The notes below the pieces were generated by a model that had not been told where the DNA came from, searched no databases, and saw only the letters and a list, made by a program, of their open reading frames with translations. A stretch of 64,000 nt of DNA, taken from contig NZ_CP150302.1 of assembly GCF_038051945.1 (NCBI RefSeq), forward strand, positions 3,286,001 through 3,350,000, read 5' to 3'. Source of the DNA: Paenibacillus sp. FSL H3-0469 (GTDB lineage: Bacteria > Bacillota > Bacilli > Paenibacillales > Paenibacillaceae). Position numbers and translations under genes: made by a program. Below, piece by piece: positions 51,367 to 59,534 of this stretch (its first letter is position 1; each line of letters starts with the position of its first letter).

Positions 51367-54300
51367 TTACTGCGCAATCAGAGCCGGCTCACCCCAGAAA
51401 GCCCGGTCATATCCATAATCGCCCAAGGAATCGGTGATTAGCGTAATAATGACCGAAGTTCCGGCATACTCGGCCAGGGGGATACTGAACGGCGTCCAGG
51501 CCCCACCCGGCATCATATCCTGCGACCACTTTATCTCCCCGTTCACCGCTATACGGAAGCCTGCGCCTTGGGATTGTTCCGATCCGTCCTTGATGCCGGC
51601 GAATCCTTGCAGTACAGCCGGAGTGCCTGCCGGTAAATTCAAGGCATATTCAATATGCGTCTGACCATGTTGCGGCGGGTGGGCATCCAGCCCCTGCTTC
51701 TCAACACTGAGCACAGCACCGCTTCCCGGGAATCCGCCGAACGGAGACTGAGACGGCCCCTCGCTTCCATTCCCGAACACCAGGCTCGAATGAAACGGAG
51801 CCCCGCGTAACGTCAACGGCAGCTGCACGGGAGCAGAAACAGTGTTAATCAGATATACCGTACCCGAAGCGGGTGCCGTGATTTCGTAGCGGTTGTTGCC
51901 CAGACTTACGGATGAAGCCGCTCCATAGGTGGAATGCACAACACTGAAGGGCTGCGGGCTGTTCACCTTGAAGCTTGCGCTGCGGTTGCCGCCGTATGTT
52001 GCGACAGCAACCGTCGGCGCGACCCATACGGCAGAGTCATTGTCTACCGTCACACCGGGATGCGTCTCCAGCCTGAGGGTCACTTCTTTGCCCGCCAATT
52101 CCGACAGGTCCAGCTCCACGGCGGTCGGCGTGGCACTTCTGCTGAACTGCTCTTCACTCAGCACCGTGCGATTCTCAGGCGCTGCTGCCTTATCCCAGGC
52201 AGATACCTTGAAGGTTACACCGTCACTGCTCGCAACATTCTGCTCGGAGCCTAGCTGCACCCCGGCTTGAAAGCTCGCTGCCGCTGCCGCCGGCAGGCTG
52301 AGGTCAAATTCCAGCCATGTCTGTCCGCCCTGCCATGCTCCTGCATAAGGCGGATGGGCCAGTATCCGGTCGCCCCAGTGCTGCACGGTTCCTCCTCCTG
52401 GGAAGGAATAGGAGAATCCGCCCGTGGTAGAGAACGGGGCTGCGGTCATATGGACGGTCCCGTCTCCCATGACCTCTCCTGCTCTGACCGGTCCGTCGTA
52501 ATTCAGCAGATCCATATCACCGGACTGAAGCTTATCCTCCATAACGATGGCAGTGTGGGTGGACCGGCTGGACAGCCGCTTTAGTGCCACATCCTCCGGC
52601 CACTCATAGACATGGAAAGCTGAGGAATCACGGGCCTGGTTCAAATACAGATAGGTTCTAAGCGGGTCCAGTCCGAAAAGCCTGTTCTGGTCGTACAGCA
52701 CCCATCCGGGTATGCTTCCCGGCAACGGATAGCTCTCTGCCCCGTACAAATAACGCATGATGTCGGTGCCCCCGCCGGAAGGATTTCCGTCATAGGCAGT
52801 CAGCTTCTCGCCGTAGGAATCAAGCACATATTCGGCACTGCCGCCGCCCGCTGTCTTGAAAGCAAACAGAGTGGAATTTGACCTGTTGCTAAAATCGGCT
52901 CTAGGCTGTGCGCTCTGGTACCAATTCGCTTCATCCAGCAATTGCTCCATCAGCGGAGTGGCATTGGCGAGCTGGCCCAGATTGGGTCTGGTGAGCATCG
53001 GAATCGCGCCGAGCCTATTCTGAACGACTTTATGCCAGGCCATGTAATAGTCCTCCGTCATCGGGTTGGCATGATCGGGATGGCCGTAAATGGTCGTATA
53101 GGGTGCAAAAATCGCTGAGCTGGCCGGAACCACCTGGTCGATTTTGCTCTCATCCCAGGTGCCGCTCGCGGCGAAGATGCCATAGGCATGACGCTGTGCA
53201 AAAGACTCGTACCGGGTCGTGATTTCATTCAGGCTTTCTCCGCCCAAGGCGATATTCTCCGGCAGCGCTTCTCTCAGCTCGCGGTGCAGAGCGATATTAC
53301 CCTGCATCATATTGCTGCCGTCAATCAGACCGTTGGCATCGTTATACATGAGCAGCGACTGGTCCAGATGCAGCGCATCCGGTCCGACTTCATTTACCAA
53401 GGCAGTCATCTTGCCAACGAAGAGCTCCCGCCACGCCTCTGCTGCCGGATTAATAACGGCAAATGAAATCTGTTCCGAGCCTGCGGTATACTCCCAACGT
53501 TTCCTCTCCAGCGTGAACGGGTCCTTCACCTGATAGGGCTGCATCTGTGTATAATTTTCGTTGTTAAACGATGTTCCAAAGATGTTAACATACAGCATCA
53601 CGCGGAAACCCAGCGCCTGAGCGGCGTCAACCTTGGCAGCGATATCCGGCTTAGGTTCATAATTAGGAAAATTCACATCATAGGGGTCCGCTCTCCAGCC
53701 AGGAACGACCAGCAGCGTCCGCTCCGCATCTACCCGCTGTGCAAGCTCCTCAAGCATTGGCATGTCTTCCAGATCCGTCAGCACCGTGAATCCGATATCC
53801 TTGGCCCAATCCGGTTCCTTCGCGGAAGATTCAGACAACCCGAAAGCGCCGTCTGCCCACTCCCGGTACATCGTAGAGCCGTTGGTCCAGTCACCAGCGT
53901 AGGCTTTGAGCCGCCAATCGGTGGATACCGCCTTGACCGTCTGCTGAAATGGCGCCGGCGCTTGCGTCTCTATTCCAACATAGAAGCTGCCATTCTCATG
54001 CTTCACATGCAAGGTTTTGAAGAACCCTGCGTTGTCATCCGCATGAACCAGCAGTCCGCCATTTGCCCCCTGCACAAGAAACATCTGTGCCTCCCACACA
54101 TCGGGATAGGTGAACTGGGAGAAGCCATAGGCAGCGTCCGGTGATTCGGCGGTGAGCCGAATCCCTCCCAGCGCGGGAATAATCAGATCATACGTATCCG
54201 GGACAATCATTCCCCACTGCACACCTGATATGCCGGGCTGCCCTGTCTCCGCATGCTGGCTGAAAGTCAATGTACCGTCATATTTACGGGCAACCGTCGT

Positions 54301-54615
54301 CTCCAGTTCAGCCAGCGTAGAGCCTGAGCCCCAGGTGTGTTCATAAGTGACATGCCCCTTCTTCGCAGAAACAGCGGAAGATGCTGCATCATTCCACAGA
54401 TTGTTCTGCGCCAGATGGCGGATGCCGGTCAGCTTACCGTCGTTTCCGCCGCGGGCCAGTTGCACCGTGCCGTAAGTGAAGTTGATGGCGGCTGTGCCGG
54501 AATCAATCGTTACCTTCCCTGTGATTGGATCTGCGGAACTTAAGCCCGGCAGAAGGCTATACAACAGCATACACGCCACACACACTATCACTGTTCTTCT
54601 AACCATATTGATCAT
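51367..54615 (-). CDS. Large secreted DUF6259-type glycoside hydrolase
   Basis: 1082 residues with an N-terminal signal peptide (TVIVCVACMLLYSLLPGLSS, then ADPITG) and no lipobox. An N-terminal beta domain (to about residue 270) precedes a TIM-barrel region with ERTLLVVPGWRADPYDVNFP, FRVMLYVNIFG and ALHLDQSLLMYND; acidic residues in HLDQ and GGESLNEI are candidate catalytic residues. Two C-terminal beta-sandwich domains (about 730-890 and 960-1082) resemble carbohydrate-binding modules. It probably trims a polysaccharide outside the cell for the importer. Its start lies 3 nt after the GH32-like stop. The exact substrate is unknown. Confidence 0.8.
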   Translation of the reverse strand: MINMVRRTVIVCVACMLLYSLLPGLSSADPITGKVTIDSGTAAINFTYGTVQLARGGNDGKLTGIRHLAQNNLWNDAASSAVSAKKGHVTYEHTWGSGSTLAELETTVARKYDGTLTFSQHAETGQPGISGVQWGMIVPDTYDLIIPALGGIRLTAESPDAAYGFSQFTYPDVWEAQMFLVQGANGGLLVHADDNAGFFKTLHVKHENGSFYVGIETQAPAPFQQTVKAVSTDWRLKAYAGDWTNGSTMYREWADGAFGLSESSAKEPDWAKDIGFTVLTDLEDMPMLEELAQRVDAERTLLVVPGWRADPYDVNFPNYEPKPDIAAKVDAAQALGFRVMLYVNIFGTSFNNENYTQMQPYQVKDPFTLERKRWEYTAGSEQISFAVINPAAEAWRELFVGKMTALVNEVGPDALHLDQSLLMYNDANGLIDGSNMMQGNIALHRELREALPENIALGGESLNEITTRYESFAQRHAYGIFAASGTWDESKIDQVVPASSAIFAPYTTIYGHPDHANPMTEDYYMAWHKVVQNRLGAIPMLTRPNLGQLANATPLMEQLLDEANWYQSAQPRADFSNRSNSTLFAFKTAGGGSAEYVLDSYGEKLTAYDGNPSGGGTDIMRYLYGAESYPLPGSIPGWVLYDQNRLFGLDPLRTYLYLNQARDSSAFHVYEWPEDVALKRLSSRSTHTAIVMEDKLQSGDMDLLNYDGPVRAGEVMGDGTVHMTAAPFSTTGGFSYSFPGGGTVQHWGDRILAHPPYAGAWQGGQTWLEFDLSLPAAAAASFQAGVQLGSEQNVASSDGVTFKVSAWDKAAAPENRTVLSEEQFSRSATPTAVELDLSELAGKEVTLRLETHPGVTVDNDSAVWVAPTVAVATYGGNRSASFKVNSPQPFSVVHSTYGAASSVSLGNNRYEITAPASGTVYLINTVSAPVQLPLTLRGAPFHSSLVFGNGSEGPSQSPFGGFPGSGAVLSVEKQGLDAHPPQHGQTHIEYALNLPAGTPAVLQGFAGIKDGSEQSQGAGFRIAVNGEIKWSQDMMPGGAWTPFSIPLAEYAGTSVIITLITDSLGDYGYDRAFWGEPALIAQ

Positions 54616-54618
54616 TAC

Positions 54619-56070
54619 CTATCCCCTCTCTTGATCCGGATTGGAATGAATCTGCATTTCAAACTGTCTGAGCCTGAATTCCGCACTCCCCTCACTTACG
54701 AACAATCCCTTCCCTCCCTGCTTAAAATCATACAGCCGCGTGCTTAATGCGATCTCCCCGTTCACATAGACTACGCAAACCTGATCTTCCAGATAGACGC
54801 TTAACGAGCATGGAGTTCCGGGCAGCAATGGCAGCGGCCGCTCCATGCCGATAGCGTAAGGGATATCTCCCTTTCTCGGCCACTGGTCTACGACAATCCG
54901 GTTACGCCCGGGCTCCAGCCGGATCATATATCCCTGCCCGAAGTCCTGATCTGTCCGCAGAATAAGGCCGCAGCCGCGAGTACCGGGGGTAAACGTTATC
55001 GTTGCCGCAAGCTTGCAGGCGCCTTCCGGCAGCGGCCCTGCATAAGCACCGGCGAAGGAATCGGTTGCTACTGCTGCGGCTGTGCTTCCGCTAAATTCCC
55101 AGTGCCCGAGCACCTCCGTGAAGGATAAAGCGCTTTCTATACTCAGCGCAGCATTTAAGGGTTCCGGCACTTTTACAAGCAGTGAGCCGTCGGTGCCCTG
55201 CATGATCTCATGCACCACCAGATGCCCGCCCCATTGCCAGGTGCCGCCGTCATGCTCGCCTTCACGCGTCGGATTCCATCCGAACGCATAACGACGCTCA
55301 CCATCGGTCCAGGTCTTCGCGGCATAGAAAGCCCGGGTGTCGAGTGCATCGTTCTCGGGGGCCAGCCAGGGACCCTCCAGCGAGCGGCTCATCCGGTAAT
55401 GGGTGACCGTCCGGTCCGAGAATGTCGAGTACAGCAGGTACCACCATTCCCCCATCCGGAACAGATCCGGGCATTCATGAGTCGTATACAAGTAGGGGGC
55501 CCAGAATGGCTCGCGCACCTCCCAGGTGTTCAAATCCTTAGAGGCGCACAGGGCAACACAGCCGCGGCGGCCCGCAGGCCCTTCCTTCAAACGGGCGGCA
55601 AGCAGCATCCAATATTCCCCTGCTTCCTCGTTCCAGAACACAAACGGATCGCGCCAGTCATGCTCCTCGTAACGGTCGGTTGGCGCGTAGAAAGCATCCT
55701 CCGGCCGTTTGTCCCAATGCAGGAAGTCGCTGCTGACCGCATGCATCACCGCCTGCTGAGCTTTGCCCTGAGCCGGATAATGAAAATTGTTGCCGGTATA
55801 GAAGATATGATAAAGCCCGTCTTTCTTCAGCACGCAGCCCGTATAGATATATAAGTCCTGCTCGGCTTCCCCTCCCCGCTGAAGAACCTCTCCATATTCC
55901 TTGTAGTGAATAAAATCGTTGGTCCCCAGCAGAAACCAGGGTGTGCCCTCACCGTGCCCTTCTCTGTCACGCCAATCTTTCAAGTACAGCAGCTTGAACT
56001 CGCCGTCTTCATAAAAGGGGATAACATCGGCCAGCCAGCCGTCTTCAGGCTTGTAGAATAATTTGCTCAT
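54619..56070 (-). CDS. GH32-family-like glycosidase, cytoplasmic
   Basis: 483 residues, no signal peptide. The five-bladed propeller shows the GH32/GH68/GH43 layout: candidate nucleophile Asp in GWLADVIPFYEDG, which replaces the classic WMNDPNG; the stabiliser Asp in HDWRDPFVFW; and the acid/base Glu in HECPDLFRMG. A C-terminal beta-sandwich follows (residues ~330-480). Classic members cleave fructosyl bonds; this subgroup with the changed first motif may act on another sugar. It lies between the two lipoprotein genes' blocks and overlaps nothing. ATG preceded by GAGGAGCGTG. Confidence 0.82.
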   Translation of the reverse strand: MSKLFYKPEDGWLADVIPFYEDGEFKLLYLKDWRDREGHGEGTPWFLLGTNDFIHYKEYGEVLQRGGEAEQDLYIYTGCVLKKDGLYHIFYTGNNFHYPAQGKAQQAVMHAVSSDFLHWDKRPEDAFYAPTDRYEEHDWRDPFVFWNEEAGEYWMLLAARLKEGPAGRRGCVALCASKDLNTWEVREPFWAPYLYTTHECPDLFRMGEWWYLLYSTFSDRTVTHYRMSRSLEGPWLAPENDALDTRAFYAAKTWTDGERRYAFGWNPTREGEHDGGTWQWGGHLVVHEIMQGTDGSLLVKVPEPLNAALSIESALSFTEVLGHWEFSGSTAAAVATDSFAGAYAGPLPEGACKLAATITFTPGTRGCGLILRTDQDFGQGYMIRLEPGRNRIVVDQWPRKGDIPYAIGMERPLPLLPGTPCSLSVYLEDQVCVVYVNGEIALSTRLYDFKQGGKGLFVSEGSAEFRLRQFEMQIHSNPDQERG

Positions 56071-56091
56071 GCTGTATGTTCACGCTCCTCA

Positions 56092-57765
56092 TTACGGTTC
56101 ATTAATTTCTTCCAGAATTGCTTTGCCGCCAAGCCGGTTCCATTCCTTTACGAAGCTATCGAATTCATCAATGGAAACGGCCCCCATAATGATTTTGGTG
56201 AAGGTTTCTTTCTCGAGCCGGTCCAGCATGGCCCACTTCTCAGTCATTGTAGGTGTTTGACCGCCAAAGGCAGTCATCAGCAGCCGGTCGCCGCTATAGT
56301 GGTCCATAGTGATCTCAAAACCGAAATACTGATGGGCAACATCCCAATTTTCCATGTTCCCGGTGTTCAGATAATCGAGCGCCGGCCCATATTTATCAGT
56401 TTCAGTGAGCGCATCCTTCAGCAGGCTCTCATCCTCGTTCTGGATAGCCTCGCGGAGTAACGACAACGACTCTGCCACATCTTCGTTCGATACGCCGGAT
56501 TGGACGATGGATAGTCTGGAAGTGTTGATTCGTTCGCCGCCGTCTCCTTCCATCGTGATGAACTCGCCTTCGCCGCGTCTTGCGCCGTGAACCACCTCTT
56601 CATGCAGGTTCAGCATTTTCACCACTGCCTCCGGGTGCTCGAAGCCTTTGCGCACTACGACATAGCCGCTGGCCGAGAAGCCGACACTGGCCTTGGCCGG
56701 CATGCCGTCCACTGAAGGCACCGGAAACGGCTTCCACTCCATTCCAGGGTTGTGCCGCACGGCATCAAGGAATACATAGGGATTCCAGTTGGCGCCGAAC
56801 GTCATGCCGAGCTTGTTCCCAGTGATATCTTCCATTACCTGGTTGCTGTCCTTGACTCCGAATTCCCGGTCAAGCTGCCCGGTCTTATACATCTCCTGAA
56901 GCTTGCCCAGCGCATGCTTCATCTCCGGCTGTATGGAGCCGTAAATGACTTGGCCGTTCCCGTCTTTGATCCAGGTCTGCGGATAGGCATGAAAGGCATT
57001 AAAGAACCCGGTAAGCGAGGCAAAGCCGCCATACAGATAATTATTGAGGGCCAGGCCGAAGGTATCCGCTTGGTTATTGCCGTCCGGATCTTCTTTGGCA
57101 AATGCTTCAGCAATCGCAAATACCTCTTCCAGCGTCCCGGGCTCCGGCAAACCCAGTCTCTCCAGCCAATCCGTCCGCACCCACAGCAGATTGGCTTCAT
57201 AGATGGGAGCATTGACGATAGGTATAGCGAGCAGCTTGCCATTGAATGTGGCTGAAGCCAGTGCTGCACCGCCGTCTCCCATCTGCAGCTTTTTGGTGCG
57301 GTCTGAAGCATAGCGTTCGTAGACCTTTGTCAGATCTTCCAGCTGATCCGCATCCGCCAGCCCTTTGAGCTGGGCGGCCGAGACGGAGAACATTTCCGGC
57401 AGACTGCCCAAGGCGATCATGACATTCAGCTTACGGTTGTATTCGCCCGGCAAGGCGGTCCAATCGTGTATAATTTCAATTCCCAGCAGGTTCCGGTACT
57501 CCCGGTACCAGATATTATCTTCGATGCTGTCGCCGCCGGGATAGGTCCAGCTCTGGTCAACCGGACGCGCGATGTGAAGCTGAACCGGCGGATCGTATGT
57601 CCCGAACGGATCGGCTTCATATTGCTGGCTGTGCTGCCCTTCATCCGGCGGTCTGGAAGCTTTCTCAGTATTCGAACCTCCGCCCGTTCCGGGACTGCAC
57701 GCGCTCAGCAAAAGCGACAACACTATTCCGTAAGACGTCAAGACTGCCCATCTCTTTCCCTTCAC
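56092..57765 (-). CDS. Sugar ABC transporter substrate-binding lipoprotein, first copy
   Basis: 557 residues, signal peptide and lipobox LSAC near residue 23, then a linker rich in Gly, Ser and Glu. Same family and clear paralogue of 49697-51325 (shared SATFNGKLLAIPI-type and DPDGNNQADTFGL segments). It follows the response regulator directly, with no permease of its own. GTG start with CAGGGGGGATAAG upstream. It may be a second receptor for the same permeases, or a co-sensor for the membrane kinase. Confidence 0.9.
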   Translation of the reverse strand: MKGKRWAVLTSYGIVLSLLLSACSPGTGGGSNTEKASRPPDEGQHSQQYEADPFGTYDPPVQLHIARPVDQSWTYPGGDSIEDNIWYREYRNLLGIEIIHDWTALPGEYNRKLNVMIALGSLPEMFSVSAAQLKGLADADQLEDLTKVYERYASDRTKKLQMGDGGAALASATFNGKLLAIPIVNAPIYEANLLWVRTDWLERLGLPEPGTLEEVFAIAEAFAKEDPDGNNQADTFGLALNNYLYGGFASLTGFFNAFHAYPQTWIKDGNGQVIYGSIQPEMKHALGKLQEMYKTGQLDREFGVKDSNQVMEDITGNKLGMTFGANWNPYVFLDAVRHNPGMEWKPFPVPSVDGMPAKASVGFSASGYVVVRKGFEHPEAVVKMLNLHEEVVHGARRGEGEFITMEGDGGERINTSRLSIVQSGVSNEDVAESLSLLREAIQNEDESLLKDALTETDKYGPALDYLNTGNMENWDVAHQYFGFEITMDHYSGDRLLMTAFGGQTPTMTEKWAMLDRLEKETFTKIIMGAVSIDEFDSFVKEWNRLGGKAILEEINEP

Positions 57766-57863
57766 TTCTTATCCCCCCTGAATCTTGGTGGGTCCGCGTG
57801 AAAGTTCGCCTTATTTAGCATTATTATAGGCTGGCTTCCTCTCGCCCCTCTACTCGCCGATTT

Positions 57864-59534
57864 TCACTTTTGATTATCCGATTTGGATAATGCATGCCTC
57901 TCTCTGTATTCCTGGGGGGTGATACCAGTCTCCTTCTTGAAAAAACGGTAGAAGGATTGCTCCGTCATAAAGCCGACCGCTTTGGAAATATCCTGAACGA
58001 TCAGGCTGCCGCCTTCCAGCAGTTTCTGGGCTTCCGTGAGCCGGGAGTCTGCCACGTAATCTGCCAACGACTGGCCCGTTAAGCGTTTATACAACCGGGT
58101 CAAGTAATACGGATTGTAGCCTACGACATCACCGATCCTGGTGAGCGACAAATCCCCGGCCAAATGGTGCTCTACGTACAGCCGGACGCGGGTGATTAAA
58201 TCATGCTCACGGTAGACCTGATCATTTTGCTTTTGTTCAAACAAAAGCATAGCCAGCGCCGATAAGTAGGCTTCTGCGCTATCCCAGGACAGGTGAGCCT
58301 CATATCTTGTCAGCTTGTCCAAATCAATGGAGTCTCCGATGACCTCATGCAATTCCCAGCGGTTCATATAAGACAGAAATAAACACATGAGGGAATAGTA
58401 GATCTCCAGCTTCAGCCGGTGACCGGTGCCGCGCTGCGGGGAGGCCAAGGCCGCCAGTTTGCCGAATTCGAGAAAGAAATGCTCCTGCTGCCCGTTGTCC
58501 AAATAAGCCGCCATGGCCCCCAGCTTACCCAATTGGCTGCTGACTTCATGATTATGCAGTTCCGTCTCCAGCGAAGCATCGCCGATTTCCTTGCACTCTT
58601 CGATTAGGACAAGCTCCTTGCCCATGCCCAGTCCCCGGCCCAGCAATGCCTTCAAGGTGCTGAACTGCCGGGGCGCATCCTCCCAGGGGCGAAACACTGC
58701 ACCGGCTGAGAAAGAGATCCGCAGTTTCAGCAGCCGCTTACAGCACATTGCGATCGTCTCCAGCGTCCCGTGAATGAAACGGATTGCCCGCTTCTTTTCC
58801 TCCGGAGCATCGTTCAGGGGCTGCAGCAGCCATAACAGCTTGTTCTTGTCATAACGCAGACTGAGGCAGCGGACGGAGGGGTGCCAGTATTCCTCGGCAA
58901 TATTCCGGATAGCGTACAGCATCAGCTCCCTGTCTGCCACACTGAGCTCATCCCGCCAATCATCCACGCGTCCGATGGTGAGCAATACGCCGCAGCCGGC
59001 ATCCAGCGGACACTCAAGCTCATGAAATTTATGTGCAAGCTGGCTTAAGACCGGGCTGTCTCCCTGCAGCAGCTCCAGTAAATAATCGCCCAGCAGCAGC
59101 GGACGGACCAGCTGAAGCTGCCGGTGAGCCCGGCCGATCAGCTCCTCTGCTTCCACCGCGGCATCCAGCTGCGCAGCAGCCTGCTCCACGGCATGAAGAA
59201 TCGCTTCCTCGCCCTCCGTCTTTAACAGGTAGTCCACCCCGCCGCCGCGCATGACCTGCTGTATATAATCAAACTCATCATATCCGCTCAAGAAAATAAT
59301 TTTGCACCACGGCCAGTGACGCCTGATTTCCTGCTGCAGCTCAATCCCGTCCATTCCCGGCATGCGGATATCGGACAATACAATATCGAACTTCATCTTT
59401 CCCAGCAGCTCCAGCGCCTCCGCTGCGGAATACACGCCGTATACCTCCAGCTCCAGCTTGTCCCAATGCCCGAACAAATCAAGCAGGTTCTGCACAATCC
59501 ACCGTTCGTTATCGACAATCAGCAGTCTGATCAT
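57864..59534 (-). CDS. AraC-type response regulator of YesN family
   Basis: 556 residues. Receiver domain 1-120 with the phosphoacceptor Asp in VLSDIRMPGMDG and the acidic pair in LLIVDNERWIV. A long linker region follows and two C-terminal AraC helix-turn-helix motifs (LSLTRIGDVVGYNPYYLTRL; VQDISKAVGFMTEQSFYRFF). It would activate the importer/glycosidase genes downstream when phosphorylated by the kinase at 59531-61285. ATG overlaps the kinase stop by 4 nt. Confidence 0.93.
   Translation of the reverse strand: MIRLLIVDNERWIVQNLLDLFGHWDKLELEVYGVYSAAEALELLGKMKFDIVLSDIRMPGMDGIELQQEIRRHWPWCKIIFLSGYDEFDYIQQVMRGGGVDYLLKTEGEEAILHAVEQAAAQLDAAVEAEELIGRAHRQLQLVRPLLLGDYLLELLQGDSPVLSQLAHKFHELECPLDAGCGVLLTIGRVDDWRDELSVADRELMLYAIRNIAEEYWHPSVRCLSLRYDKNKLLWLLQPLNDAPEEKKRAIRFIHGTLETIAMCCKRLLKLRISFSAGAVFRPWEDAPRQFSTLKALLGRGLGMGKELVLIEECKEIGDASLETELHNHEVSSQLGKLGAMAAYLDNGQQEHFFLEFGKLAALASPQRGTGHRLKLEIYYSLMCLFLSYMNRWELHEVIGDSIDLDKLTRYEAHLSWDSAEAYLSALAMLLFEQKQNDQVYREHDLITRVRLYVEHHLAGDLSLTRIGDVVGYNPYYLTRLYKRLTGQSLADYVADSRLTEAQKLLEGGSLIVQDISKAVGFMTEQSFYRFFKKETGITPQEYRERHALSKSDNQK

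Noticed and set aside
57873..57891. ATTATCC/GGATAAT dyad at the end of the response regulator gene as terminator
   Set aside because: It lies before the stop codon and is followed by CAAAAGTG rather than a T-run.
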